Assembly: GCF_009789235.1 (NCBI RefSeq)
Contig: NZ_WSTB01000004.1
Location: forward strand, 310,001 to 374,000
Direction: 5' to 3'
Origin: Flavobacterium hydrocarbonoxydans
Lineage (GTDB): Bacteria > Bacteroidota > Bacteroidia > Flavobacteriales > Flavobacteriaceae
DNA: 64,000 nt
How positions within the stretch are numbered: position 1 is the first letter of the stretch; the number at the start of each line of letters is the position of its first letter. The notes under the pieces were generated by a model that had not been told where the DNA came from, did no database searches, and saw only the letters and a list, made by a program, of their open reading frames with translations. The translations under genes were made by a program, and so were the position numbers. Shown in pieces: positions 50,404 to 60,285 of this stretch.

Positions 50404-53400
50404 TTACTTATGTTCAATGGATTCAAAATAAAGCTCGGGTAAGATTATTTTGATATCTTCCGAAGTTCCTTCCTTGAGCCAGTGCAATATAAAATTGACA
50501 TTTACACTTTTTAGTTCATAGTGTTTTGATTTCATTTCTTCAATTTTCTCAATGAATCGCTTTGAGAATTTCAAAACAGATTGACCACTTGAATTTAGGC
50601 ATTCATCGCCATTAAAATGCAACATTTCTCCGCACGCCAGTTGCGAAACTAAAACCTGTTTGTTAATAAAATAGTCTAACCAAATATCCTTTAATGTTGC
50701 ATGTATCGCAATTTTATCAGGTGTAGTGTAAATTTTAAAATCGTTTATTTGTTCAAGATTTTCCGCAACCAAATGATTGAAATAATTTGCATTTAAGTGA
50801 ATATTTAGATTGCGTTTCGCTCTAGTCATTGCTACATATAATTGTCGCTTAGCTTCGTCTGTAGCTGGATTATAATTCTCAAGCAAAAGGAATATATTAT
50901 CGTACTCTTTACCTTTGGCTTTATGAATGGTTGATACAAAAATTGTTTCTCCGTTTTCATTATAAAAATCCTCTAATTTAGATTCCTTAATTAAAACATC
51001 TAAATCAGATTTGTACTTTTTGTAAGGATTAGTAGATTCAAAATCTTTGATGATATTCAGGCAAATTTCTAATTTATTGCTGTTATGAAAGGTGTTGATT
51101 AGATCTCGTTTAGCAGTGTTCCAGACTTCATCACTGATAGTGTAAATATCAGCTCCTAAATCTACTTTATTTAGTAAAAACCGAACTTCAACAAGATTAT
51201 ATAAACTAAAGCTATCATTAGATTGTATTAGTTTTGCCCTGATACTATTCTTTAAAAGTAACCCCGTAACTTTTATAGCCTCCTCATTAGTTTTTGTCAG
51301 TACGCATGTAGTTCCAGAAAGATTCGTGCTAGCTATATCGGTTACAAGAGGTGTAATCAGATTATTGCTTTGATATGAAACGACCTTGATTTTTCCGTTA
51401 TCGGTTTGATTAGCGATAATCGGTGTTTCTTTTAGGCGGTGTTGAATTTGCTGGACAAATTGATTCGAAAATGTAACCAGATTACTTTTACTACGGTAAT
51501 TTTCAACCAATTCATGTTTTATGGCCTTGCTGTCATAAATGAATTGTTCAAGATATTTAGAGCTCGCTCCTCTGAACTCATAAATATTTTGGTCATCATC
51601 CCCCACAGCAATAACTCTCATCTCTTCATTCTGCTCCAACAATGTTTTTATAAGAGCGAACTCATCCGCATTCATATCCTGAGCTTCGTCAATCACTAAA
51701 ACAGTCTTAGTAATTTTATTCGCCTCAACATCTCCATTTTTAATTCTTTCAACCGTGGTCTTTAAAATATCTGCCGATTTTTCTAAAGTGCCTACCTTCC
51801 CCAAAAGATCAAAACAGTACGAATGAAATGTCTTAATCTCAATAAAGTTTGCAGCATTACCAATCAGTTTTAATAAACGCTTTTTAAATTCAGTAGCGGC
51901 AGCCCTTGAAAATGTTAGCATTAGTAATTGCTCATGTTTAACATCTTCCATCAATAGGAGTGAAGCTAGTTTGTGAACTAATACTTTTGTTTTTCCACTA
52001 CCTGGACCGGCAGCAATAACTATGTGCTGTGTTTCGTTATCATTAATAATTTTCAACTGTGTGGGAGACAGTTCCCCAAATAATTGTCTGAATTTTGCAG
52101 GCGTAATATTTCGCTTAATCTCATTTTGTCTGCTCCCTTTAAAATATTTGTTTAAGAAAGAACTATAATTGAGTTGAAAATAATCTTCTACAAACTGAAG
52201 TGCATTTCTGTAATCGGTAATCATTCTTTGGGCATATTCACCTACTATGTGGATTTGCTGAACTTTGCTTTCATAAAACTGGTTGAGCTTTTGATAATCT
52301 TCTTTCGTATAGCGTTTTTTATTATCTTGTTCGGTTCGCTCAATGGTTAAGCGGTTATACACAACAAGAAAGCCTCCTTCTATTTTTATTGCCTCAATTC
52401 GCGAAAGGTAAAACAAGGTGTCTTCGATATCATCAATGCTTATTTCTTTTTTGAAGAGGCTAAAGCTGCGATCATAAGCGGACTTTAGTTCATGTACTGA
52501 AAACTCCACTAAAATTTCATCTTTATCCGTCTGGCTATTTATCGTTTCGTTGACGGTTTTGTCATAAAAGAATCCAACGATAAATGTCGCAAGTTCATGT
52601 CGCTTTTCAAGCTTATCCTTTAATTGCTCTTTACTTTGAAGACAGAGTACGGCAATATGGTTCTTAGTATGTTCCAGGTTTTTTCTTTTAATCCAGTTTT
52701 TAATAGACCAAAAGTTAATTATTGTTTTTAGTTTATTAGTATTTACAGCCTCGCAACCATTTTTTTCTGCATCCTCGTTCAATTCTTTCAAATGAAAAAT
52801 ACTTTCTTCCTCATTGAAAACCTGAAGTAAAAAGTTTTCAATTTTGCCGTATATTTCTACAATAGTAAGAGAACGGTTTTTATTGTCTGCTTTCTTTATA
52901 AATGCAGTCAAATCCTTTGCGTCTGCCAGAATATTTTCCTCACGTAACAAATTTATCACATTAATAACCTCTTCTTTTACAATACCTAGATGATCACTAA
53001 TATAATCTACCCTTGATTCGGCAGTTTCGTTACTGGTTTCCTTTCTGCTTTTGCTTGAAAAGAGTTTTTTTATAATACGTACACCATGCTCTTTCTGCTT
53101 TTCTTCAAATTTTTCTGAAGTGTTTATTTTATCAATCGCTTCCTGAGCATTTTTGGATAAAATGCTGTTAGCGAACACCCTCGGCATATTCTGCCCGCGT
53201 TTAAGATATCCGGCATCTTCAAGAGCCGCAATTGCTGTAGTTACACGGGTTTCTATTTCTACTACATTATCATCCCAACCTGCTTTTCGGGCAATCTCTA
53301 ATGCTGAATTAGAAACTTTAGAACGGAATCTTGTAATGTCTTTTATGGCTTTCCATATCTGTTGGATTTCTTTTATCGAAAGTTTGGTCTGGTTCAGCAG

Positions 53401-55260
53401 AATAAAGTGCTTGCTAAGGTCTTCTTCATTAAAAAGAACAAAACAAGCGGCTGAAATATTTTCGTCTCTGCCTGCTCGCCCTGCTTCCTGTACATAGTTT
53501 TCAAGTGAGTCGGATATTTCATAATGTATGACCAGACCTACATCTTTTTTATCTACTCCCATACCAAATGCAGAAGTGGCTACCATAATTTGTGTTTCGC
53601 CATTTAAAAAAGCATCCTGATTCTCGGTCTTCTCCTGTTTGCCCATTTTGCCATGGTAGGGTTTTGCACTAAAGCCATCTTTTGCTAACCTTTCTGCAAG
53701 TAGATAAGCTTTTCGAGTTCGGGACACATAAATAATTGTTGGGCAGTTTTTTTCTTCAATTAAATCCCGAGCTGTCAAATATTTTCCCTCTTCATTTTCC
53801 TTTTCAAAAACTTTATATTGAAGATTAGTCCTTGATGCTTTTGAAGTGAAAACTTCAAGATCCAGCGATAACTTTTCGCTAAAATAATCTCGGATATCCT
53901 CAATGACCTTTTGTTTGGCCGTTGCGGTAAAGCAAGATATAGGTATGCTGTCCTCCAGATTTTTCTTTTCCTGAATTAGTTTTATAAAATCCCCGATATA
54001 TAGATAGTCAACCCTGAAATCTTGTCCCCATGATGAAAAACAGTGTGCTTCATCAATTACAAAACGGGCTACTTTCCTGCCTAAAATTAACCTTTCAATA
54101 GTCTTAGAGCGCAGTGATTCTGGAGAAATATACAGAATAGACGCAGAACCATCTTCAATTCTTTCAAATGATTTAGCTCTTTCAATTGGGTTTAATAGTC
54201 CGTTAATAGTAACGGCTTCGGTTATTCCATTTTTTTCAAGGTTGTCAACCTGGTCTTTCATTAACGATTGAAGCGGAGAAATTACGATGGTTAACCCTTT
54301 AGTATTTTCAGCGCTCATAAGTGCCGGAACCTGAAATGTAATTGATTTTCCTCCACCTGTTGGAAAAACCGCCAGTACCGATTTGTTATTTACTGCTGCC
54401 TTAACAGCTTTTTCCTGAAGCGGTTCACCGCCATAAGTTCGGTAGGAATCGAAACCAAAGAATTTTTTTAATCCTTTGTATATATTAAGGGCGTTATTAC
54501 AATAAACACAGCCTATTATACAAGGCTTACTTCGTAATAATAGCATTATGCGCTCTACTTCAGGGAAGTTCTTTAGAACCCATTGAGGTGTTATAGAATG
54601 AACCTTTTTATGGATTATAAATGAATTAATCAATGCCAGACAATAAGCCAATTCAATAGGGTATTCAGTTATTATTTTAGTTAGGTTTGCATCTTCACAA
54701 ATATCGTTACGAAACTTTAATCTAACTAAGGCTTCTATGTCTTGGCTTATGCTTCTGTAATTTACAAATCGAAAAAAAACTCCAAACTCTTTAGTATGGC
54801 TTAAAAGGAGATAAAAAATTTCTTTAAGTGTTTCATCCGTTTGCCAAAAAGCGGCTACTTCACTATAGAATAAGTCTCTTGCTTTTATCGAATCGTTTAA
54901 AGGGTTGTTTGTGTCTTCTGTCTGAAGTTTGTCATCCTTTAATAGTGCATGGTAGGGTTTTGTAGGAAAAAGCAAAGGGGATAAGTATAGTGTATCAATT
55001 ATGTTTGAAGACTTAATATTAGCATCATAAATTGCTTTACCTATATATTTTATATCATGAGCCAAAATGTTATGCCCACAAACATAATCGTCCCCTTTGA
55101 GGAATTGAACAAAATCCCCTAAAGATGCTTTGTGGAATTGATTGCCGTTTTCTTTAATTGCACCAATATCTAGGATTTTGCCTTTTGTTGGTTCAATTTC
55201 GGTATCAATGAATGTTATTAAACGGATATTTTTTTGTTCATTTATTAGCATTAAACTCAA
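50404..55260 (-). CDS. Exonuclease-RecQ-UvrD fusion helicase
   Basis: A 1618-residue protein with three enzymatic modules. A DEDD-type 3'-5' exonuclease is at about 13-140 (FIDTEIEP, GHNILAHDIKYI, NDSIKARDLF). A superfamily 2 RecQ helicase is at about 270-680, with FPTGGGKSITFQVPAL near 300, ISPLQSLMKDQV, FVIDEAHCFSSWGQDFR near 400 and YVQEAGRAGRDENISA near 593. After a central region (about 680-1060) comes a superfamily 1 UvrD/Rep-type helicase, with IAAGPGSGKTKVLVHKLA near 1087, VLVIDEAQDMNADEF near 1188, VGDDDQNIYEFRGAS near 1224 and STIHKAKGKEYDNIF near 1445. All catalytic motifs look intact. The gene stands alone between non-coding gaps beside tRNA-Pro. Repair or defence are both plausible; I know of no assigned role. 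Confidence 0.9.
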   Translation of the reverse strand: MSLMLINEQKNIRLITFIDTEIEPTKGKILDIGAIKENGNQFHKASLGDFVQFLKGDDYVCGHNILAHDIKYIGKAIYDANIKSSNIIDTLYLSPLLFPTKPYHALLKDDKLQTEDTNNPLNDSIKARDLFYSEVAAFWQTDETLKEIFYLLLSHTKEFGVFFRFVNYRSISQDIEALVRLKFRNDICEDANLTKIITEYPIELAYCLALINSFIIHKKVHSITPQWVLKNFPEVERIMLLLRSKPCIIGCVYCNNALNIYKGLKKFFGFDSYRTYGGEPLQEKAVKAAVNNKSVLAVFPTGGGKSITFQVPALMSAENTKGLTIVISPLQSLMKDQVDNLEKNGITEAVTINGLLNPIERAKSFERIEDGSASILYISPESLRSKTIERLILGRKVARFVIDEAHCFSSWGQDFRVDYLYIGDFIKLIQEKKNLEDSIPISCFTATAKQKVIEDIRDYFSEKLSLDLEVFTSKASRTNLQYKVFEKENEEGKYLTARDLIEEKNCPTIIYVSRTRKAYLLAERLAKDGFSAKPYHGKMGKQEKTENQDAFLNGETQIMVATSAFGMGVDKKDVGLVIHYEISDSLENYVQEAGRAGRDENISAACFVLFNEEDLSKHFILLNQTKLSIKEIQQIWKAIKDITRFRSKVSNSALEIARKAGWDDNVVEIETRVTTAIAALEDAGYLKRGQNMPRVFANSILSKNAQEAIDKINTSEKFEEKQKEHGVRIIKKLFSSKSRKETSNETAESRVDYISDHLGIVKEEVINVINLLREENILADAKDLTAFIKKADNKNRSLTIVEIYGKIENFLLQVFNEEESIFHLKELNEDAEKNGCEAVNTNKLKTIINFWSIKNWIKRKNLEHTKNHIAVLCLQSKEQLKDKLEKRHELATFIVGFFYDKTVNETINSQTDKDEILVEFSVHELKSAYDRSFSLFKKEISIDDIEDTLFYLSRIEAIKIEGGFLVVYNRLTIERTEQDNKKRYTKEDYQKLNQFYESKVQQIHIVGEYAQRMITDYRNALQFVEDYFQLNYSSFLNKYFKGSRQNEIKRNITPAKFRQLFGELSPTQLKIINDNETQHIVIAAGPGSGKTKVLVHKLASLLLMEDVKHEQLLMLTFSRAAATEFKKRLLKLIGNAANFIEIKTFHSYCFDLLGKVGTLEKSADILKTTVERIKNGDVEANKITKTVLVIDEAQDMNADEFALIKTLLEQNEEMRVIAVGDDDQNIYEFRGASSKYLEQFIYDSKAIKHELVENYRSKSNLVTFSNQFVQQIQHRLKETPIIANQTDNGKIKVVSYQSNNLITPLVTDIASTNLSGTTCVLTKTNEEAIKVTGLLLKNSIRAKLIQSNDSFSLYNLVEVRFLLNKVDLGADIYTISDEVWNTAKRDLINTFHNSNKLEICLNIIKDFESTNPYKKYKSDLDVLIKESKLEDFYNENGETIFVSTIHKAKGKEYDNIFLLLENYNPATDEAKRQLYVAMTRAKRNLNIHLNANYFNHLVAENLEQINDFKIYTTPDKIAIHATLKDIWLDYFINKQVLVSQLACGEMLHFNGDECLNSSGQSVLKFSKRFIEKIEEMKSKHYELKSVNVNFILHWLKEGTSEDIKIILPELYFESIEHK

Positions 55261-55573
55261 TGAAATTATGGCTTGGTTTGTCTATCGGGTTAAAAATTTA
55301 CAAATATTTAATAGCCAGTATGATAGAATGCTAATTTAATATTTAATTCCTAAATTTAAAGATATATTTTAGATCAAGTTAAGCTAATTCATAATGCTAA
55401 AGCTATTCCAGAATCTTATCACTTAATGTTTGCACAGACTTACTAAAAAACCGGAGTGAAGTAAAATATTTTTTACTGTAAGTAAATTTCGACTATTCGC
55501 AAGGTTTACATTTAACGGGCAATAATAGGCTTTTTGCTATAATTATTAAGCATTGAAGAATTCATTTTAAAGC
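55261..55573. other. Non-coding gap between the helicase fusion and tRNA-Pro
   Basis: About 310 bp of AT-rich DNA without a gene, transposase or duplicated tRNA end. The helicase promoter should lie at its left side, but no TAnnTTTG element on the minus strand is convincing. Confidence 0.45.
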
Positions 55574-55609
55574 AAAAAAAAGTCTTTTCAGAAAAATGAA
55601 AAGACTTTT
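55574..55609 (-). terminator. Intrinsic terminator of tRNA-Pro
   Basis: AAAAGTCTTTTCA and TGAAAAGACTTTT form a 13-bp stem, followed on the minus strand by a T run, directly after the tRNA 3' end. Confidence 0.85.
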
Positions 55610-55610
55610 G

Positions 55611-55685
55611 TCGGGGTGGCAGGATTCGAACCTGCGGCCTCCTGCTCCCAAAGCAGGCGCGATAACCGGGCTACGCTACACCCCG
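55611..55685 (-). tRNA. tRNA-Pro, anticodon TGG
   Basis: On the minus strand the acceptor stem CGGGGTG pairs with CACCCCG plus discriminator A. The anticodon arm CCTGCTTTGGGAGCAGG places TGG in the loop, and the T arm contains GGTTCGAATCC. The CCA end is not encoded. Its 3' end faces the helicase-fusion gene; tRNA 3' ends are common integration targets, but no duplicated att core was found. Confidence 0.95.
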
Positions 55686-55806
55686 TAAGCGGATGCAAAT
55701 ATAGTAATAAATTCCTTTTACAAAAGGAAAATCTCAAAATAAATAAAACTTATTTTAAGATAGTTATTTAGGATTTGATTTGGGTGTAAATTTTTATAAT
55801 AAAGTT

Positions 55807-55814
55807 TACATTTG
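55807..55814 (+). promoter_or_regulatory. trxB promoter -7 element TACATTTG
   Basis: It matches TAnnTTTG and lies 23 bp before the trxB start. TTTG boxes upstream (55774, 55779) are a few bases further away than ideal. Confidence 0.6.
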
Positions 55815-55837
55815 CAACTCTTAAAACTAAATATACT

Positions 55838-56785
55838 ATGTCAGATACAATCGAAAAAATTAAATGTCTTATTATTGGTTCTGGGCCTGCAGGTTATACT
55901 GCTGCAATTTATGCAGCCAGAGCTAATATGAATCCTGTTTTATATCAAGGAATGCAGCCAGGCGGACAGTTGACTACTACTAACGAAGTTGAAAATTTCC
56001 CAGGTTATGTTGATGGTGTTACGGGGCCAGAAATGATGATTCAATTGCAGGAACAAGCAAAACGTTTTGGTTCGGATATTCGTGATGGCTGGGCAACAAA
56101 AGTTGATTTTTCAGGAGATATTAAGAAAGTTTGGATTAACGATAAAATCGAATTGCACTGCGAAACGGTTATTATTTCTACAGGAGCTTCGGCTAAATAT
56201 TTAGGATTACCATCAGAACAACATTATTTACAAATGGGTGGTGGAGTTTCTGCTTGTGCTGTTTGCGACGGATTTTTCTACCGTAATCAGGAAGTCGTAA
56301 TTGTTGGAGCAGGAGATTCAGCTTGTGAAGAAGCGCATTACTTATCAAAGCTTTGTAAAAAGGTAACGATGTTAGTAAGAAGCGAAAAATTCAGAGCTTC
56401 GAAAATTATGGAAGAGCGCGTTCGCAAAACCGAAAACATCGAAATTTTGATGAACCACGATACTATTGAAGTATTAGGAGACCAAAATGTAGTTCATGCA
56501 ATCAAAGCATTAAATAAAACGACTGGTGAAGTATTTGAAATTCCTGCAACCGGATTTTTCGTAGCCATTGGTCACAAACCCAATACAGATATTTTTAAAG
56601 ATTATATCACTCTTGACGAAACAGGATATATCGTAAATACTCCAGGGACATCAAAAACAAATGTAGAAGGTGTTTTTGTAGCTGGTGATGCTGCTGACCA
56701 TGTATATCGTCAGGCCATTACCGCTGCAGGTACAGGTTGTATGGCGGCCTTGGATGCAGAACGTTATTTGGCTGCAAAAGAGTAA
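55838..56785 (+). CDS. trxB: Thioredoxin reductase
   Basis: A flavoenzyme of 315 residues that reduces thioredoxin with NADPH. The FAD-binding start is IIGSGPAGYTAAIYAARANM. The redox-active disulfide is in VSACAVCDGFFYR near 145 (CAVC). The NADPH domain has VVIVGAGDSACEEAHYLSKL. The C-terminal FAD motif is GVFVAGDAADHVYRQAITAAGTG. Its substrate thioredoxin could include the envelope-facing fusion at 35557 only indirectly. It is followed by a terminator shared with the convergent gene. Confidence 0.96.
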   Translation: MSDTIEKIKCLIIGSGPAGYTAAIYAARANMNPVLYQGMQPGGQLTTTNEVENFPGYVDGVTGPEMMIQLQEQAKRFGSDIRDGWATKVDFSGDIKKVWINDKIELHCETVIISTGASAKYLGLPSEQHYLQMGGGVSACAVCDGFFYRNQEVVIVGAGDSACEEAHYLSKLCKKVTMLVRSEKFRASKIMEERVRKTENIEILMNHDTIEVLGDQNVVHAIKALNKTTGEVFEIPATGFFVAIGHKPNTDIFKDYITLDETGYIVNTPGTSKTNVEGVFVAGDAADHVYRQAITAAGTGCMAALDAERYLAAKE

Positions 56786-56845
56786 AAGTATTGTTTCAGT
56801 TTTCAAGTTTTTTTTGAAATGGTAATCTGAAGAACATTATAAACT

Positions 56846-56881
56846 AAAAAGTCCCATTTGTTTCACAAATGGGACTTTTTT
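56846..56881. terminator. Bidirectional terminator between trxB and the GIN-domain operon
   Basis: AAAAAGTCCCATTTG and CAAATGGGACTTTTT are complementary with a short loop, between convergent genes. Confidence 0.88.
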
Positions 56882-56904
56882 ATGTCTGAAATCTGAAACC
56901 TGAG

Positions 56905-57741
56905 TTACTTCACCTTTTTAATCAATTTGGCTTCCTCAGAAAAACGGGTCAATTCTATTTTTGGGTTTCCAAAAAGAGATACTTCTGCTTTGTCTCCTAC
57001 GGCTAATGAAATTGCTATTTCGGCAAAAATATTTCCAGTCGAATAACTTTCAGCCACAACTGAAGCTTCTTTTATCGAAAGTTTCGGTCCTGTAAAAACA
57101 GCATTATTGTCCAGACGAATAGTCCCTTTTTCTACAAATCCTTCAATTGTTGCCGTTCCTTTTTGGTACAAATCACATTTGAATTCTTTAGCAGTGACTA
57201 ATGCTTTTACAATTGCATTTTTGCTTAACTGAAAATTAGCATCATCAGATTTTAAATTCAGTTCTGTTTTGGTTTTATCATCAACAATTAAGCTAAATTT
57301 TTTAGCATTTACATTCAGATATAATTTGGCATAATCTACTGCATTAAAGGTCAGGTCATCTAATTGTAATTCCTGAATAGCATAAATCTTAGCTTCATTT
57401 TTTGCGATAACTTTAGTAAGTGAGCTTGTGTAAGTAACCCTTACAATCAGTTTTTTGAAAATGGTAGATTCTTTTGAAGTATATAATCGAAGTGTTCTTT
57501 CTCTTAAATCCATTCCGATAATTTCGTGAAGATTATCATCGGCTTCGATTCTTATTTCGTTTTTTTCTCCTTTTTCCAGATACACTTCCAGATTATCATC
57601 GGCTTCTAAAGCATCAAAATCGCCTACTTCTTTTTTTTCGATAGTCACCACTTTAGATCCTTTAATTTTCTCTCTTTTTTGTGCAAAAGTTAAACTCGAA
57701 ACTAATAAAAGCAGGATAATAACAGTATTCTTTTTCATCAT
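56905..57741 (-). CDS. GIN-domain (DUF2807) secreted protein
   Basis: A 278-residue protein with a signal peptide (TVIILLLLVSSLTFAQ). The rest is a DUF2807 'head GIN' beta-helix: FDALEADDNLEVYLEKGEKN, RIEADDNLHEIIGMDL and LRLYTSKES near the start. Such domains are predicted adhesin-like or polymer-contacting folds of unknown role. There is no lipobox. It is the last gene of the PadR-PspC-GIN-GIN direction, 84 bp after the GIN lipoprotein. Confidence 0.85.
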   Translation of the reverse strand: MMKKNTVIILLLLVSSLTFAQKREKIKGSKVVTIEKKEVGDFDALEADDNLEVYLEKGEKNEIRIEADDNLHEIIGMDLRERTLRLYTSKESTIFKKLIVRVTYTSSLTKVIAKNEAKIYAIQELQLDDLTFNAVDYAKLYLNVNAKKFSLIVDDKTKTELNLKSDDANFQLSKNAIVKALVTAKEFKCDLYQKGTATIEGFVEKGTIRLDNNAVFTGPKLSIKEASVVAESYSTGNIFAEIAISLAVGDKAEVSLFGNPKIELTRFSEEAKLIKKVK

Positions 57742-57825
57742 CTTGTAATTTGATTTTAGACAAATATAAAAAAATCATCCACTTTTGATGAATGATTTCT
57801 TTATAATTTAAAACTATTTTAAGTT

Positions 57826-58554
57826 TTATCCCTGATTAATACTTCCGCCAGAATTAGTATTTTTTTCGATTATTTTAGGAGTTGTATCATAATTGATACT
57901 TGCTCCGCTGGAGGCTTCAGCTTTCAAACGTACAATTGGATGAATGTTTAGACTTGCACCGCTAGAAGCATCCGCATCGATTTCGTTGGCTAATAATCTT
58001 TTGGCATCAATAGTAGAACCGCTGGAAGCCGAAGTTTTAAGAGTCAATGCTTTTCCTTCGATATTAATAGAACTTCCGCTGCCAGAATCAAGAGAAATGT
58101 TGTCAGACTCCACGTTTATGTCCATATTAGCAGCGCTTGAAGTTTCTAATTCTATATTTTGACCTTCAATAACACTTTGGCTTTTTACAGTTGCGGCGCT
58201 CGACGCTTCAATTTTGTCAATAATGGGCATTTTTACAATTACTCGTCTTGTAGCATTACTAAAATTTCCGTGTTCGCTGTGAATTTCTAAAGTTCCATTA
58301 TGAACCGAAATTTTAATGTCGTTCTGGATGTTATCATCGGCTTCTACCACAATTTCGGTTACGGCAGCTTGTTCGATAACCAATTCTATGGCATTGTTTA
58401 CAGACACTTTTTTAAAATCGCCCTGTACCATTCTTTTTTCTTTGGTAACATTCCCACTACCTTCAATGGTGTTTACAAAATTGCAGGAAGCAAATAATAA
58501 TGCGGTAATCGTTGCAATTATAAATTTCGTAATATGAATGATTATTTTTATCAT
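57826..58554 (-). CDS. GIN-domain (DUF2807) lipoprotein
   Basis: A 242-residue lipoprotein (lipobox ALLFASC, Cys24) with a DUF2807 beta-helix. It starts VEGSGNVTKEKR-like (read IEGSGNVTKEKRMVQGDFKK), then VSVNNAIELVIEQ and VEADDNIQNDI. Short repeating turns such as ASSAATVKSQ, TSSAANMDIN, ASSGSTIDAK, ASSGASLNI and ASSGASINY mark successive coils of a right-handed helix. It starts 4 bp after the PspC gene, so it is part of that operon. Confidence 0.88.
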   Translation of the reverse strand: MIKIIIHITKFIIATITALLFASCNFVNTIEGSGNVTKEKRMVQGDFKKVSVNNAIELVIEQAAVTEIVVEADDNIQNDIKISVHNGTLEIHSEHGNFSNATRRVIVKMPIIDKIEASSAATVKSQSVIEGQNIELETSSAANMDINVESDNISLDSGSGSSINIEGKALTLKTSASSGSTIDAKRLLANEIDADASSGASLNIHPIVRLKAEASSGASINYDTTPKIIEKNTNSGGSINQG

Positions 58555-58558
58555 GGCT

Positions 58559-60283
58559 TTAGTTAATTTTGATTATCACTCCGTCTTTGTCAGTGGTTAA
58601 TTTTCCTGAACTTTTTTTGCTGTTTAAAACTTCTTTACCGTTTATTTTAATCGAAACTTCTTTTACAGTATCGTTGTCAATTTCGTTTATGTTTTCTTGA
58701 ATATCATCATGATCGTTTTCATCAGCAGGACAATCCAAACATTTAATTTCAGAACCTACAACTTTATAAGTATAGTTGCCGCTAAAATGTAAATTAAAGA
58801 ACGAATCGTCTGAATCATCATAATCCTGAATCGAAGTGTCTGGTTTAAACACTTGTCCTTCTGGTAAGTACAAATATACATCAACTTCCTGATCTCTAAA
58901 TTTATTTTTCACATCAGTCAAAAGATAATTATCAAGAACTAAATGATTCCCGTTAATCTGAACTTTATAATTGATTTTCTCAGCTCTTTGTTTAGCAGCA
59001 GTAAAGGAATTTCCTCTTGCACTTTTCTCTATTTGTACATAAGGAGTCGCCTCATCAGTATGAATAACATGCAAACGAACATCGGTAGAATAAATCAATT
59101 GGTTATTAGCAGAATCCTGAACAAATTCAAAATCGTTATGGTGATCAAGATCTTTGGCAAAATAATCGTTGTATCTAAACTTTACAAACAAAGTATCTTT
59201 TGTCGTGATGTTGATTGTTTTTTTCTCAACTGTTTTATTTTCATGAGAAATTTCAGTTGCCTGTTTAATTCCAATGCTAATCGCAATCGCAACCGCGATA
59301 ATCCAAATAGCTAACAAAGTATATTTTGCAATATTTCCGATAGATTTCATGTTAGGCGCTAACAATTTGAAACCCAAAAGTGTCAAAAAGAAAAACGGAA
59401 TCCCAACAGCAAGAAACATCAATAAACCAAATGACCAGATAGGATATCCTGTAAAATTACCCGCCTCTACAAAATTCTGCCAGGGAAAATCCATCGAAAG
59501 ATTAGTTCCTAAAGTAAAAACCCCAATCAGAAGCATCATCAAAGTCGAAATTCCAGACAAAATCAACACCACACCTAAAAATTTAGCGAAGATTTTAAAA
59601 ACCGTCATCACAAAGTCTCCAAACGAACTACTTATTCTCTCAGCTCCCGACTTTACCTGGTTTCCCATTTTGTCATAATCAGCATTTTTAAATTTATCCG
59701 ACAATGATTCAATTTCTTCACGAACCTTTTTTTCGATATTCGAGATGGTTACCGGTTCTCCCGTCATTTCTAGTTTTTCTGAGGTTGTAACCGCCTCAGG
59801 AGTTACAATCCACAATACAAAGTAAGCCAGGATTCCAGTTCCAAAACCTGCAAAAACAAATATCAGGAACAACACTTTTATCCAAACTGCCTCAACTCCA
59901 AAATAATGTCCCAAACCAGTGGCAACTCCACCTATTAAACCGTTTTCTTTGTCACGGTACAATTTTTTGCTTTTTCGAACCGTTCTGTAATTAGAAGATT
60001 GATTCGTTCTTTCTTCGTCTTCAATAATGTAGTCTTCAGGTTGTCCCATCACCGCAATCACTTCGTCAACGTCTTTCAAGCCCACAACATGTTTGTCGCT
60101 TTTTTGTTTTTCTGTAAGTAATTCAGAAACACGCATTTCAATATCTTTAATAATTTCATCCTGACCAGATGAGCTGTTCAAAGAACGTTTTATTGCGTCA
60201 AAATAGCGCGTCAATTTTAAATATGCATCTTCATCGATGTGAAAAAACATACCGCCTAAGTTAATATTTACTGTTTTGTTCAT
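58559..60283 (-). CDS. PspC-domain membrane protein
   Basis: A 574-residue inner-membrane protein. A cytoplasmic N-terminus (about 1-100) has MNKTVNINLGGMFFHIDEDAY and a HAAS-like helical region. The PspC domain at about 105-165 has KLYRDKENGLIGGVATGLGH and an amphipathic-transmembrane hairpin VLFLIFVFAGFGTGILAYFV. Three or four further helices (about 225-350) and a long C-terminal periplasmic domain follow, ending KINGKEVLNSKKSSGK-type sequence. PspC-type proteins sense envelope stress. It follows padR by 2 bp. Confidence 0.9.
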   Translation of the reverse strand: MNKTVNINLGGMFFHIDEDAYLKLTRYFDAIKRSLNSSSGQDEIIKDIEMRVSELLTEKQKSDKHVVGLKDVDEVIAVMGQPEDYIIEDEERTNQSSNYRTVRKSKKLYRDKENGLIGGVATGLGHYFGVEAVWIKVLFLIFVFAGFGTGILAYFVLWIVTPEAVTTSEKLEMTGEPVTISNIEKKVREEIESLSDKFKNADYDKMGNQVKSGAERISSSFGDFVMTVFKIFAKFLGVVLILSGISTLMMLLIGVFTLGTNLSMDFPWQNFVEAGNFTGYPIWSFGLLMFLAVGIPFFFLTLLGFKLLAPNMKSIGNIAKYTLLAIWIIAVAIAISIGIKQATEISHENKTVEKKTINITTKDTLFVKFRYNDYFAKDLDHHNDFEFVQDSANNQLIYSTDVRLHVIHTDEATPYVQIEKSARGNSFTAAKQRAEKINYKVQINGNHLVLDNYLLTDVKNKFRDQEVDVYLYLPEGQVFKPDTSIQDYDDSDDSFFNLHFSGNYTYKVVGSEIKCLDCPADENDHDDIQENINEIDNDTVKEVSIKINGKEVLNSKKSSGKLTTDKDGVIIKIN

Positions 60284-60285
60284 GA

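Noticed and set aside
50404..55685. Integrated element using tRNA-Pro as attachment site
   Set aside because: No integrase and no duplicated tRNA 3' end were found on the far side of the helicase gene.
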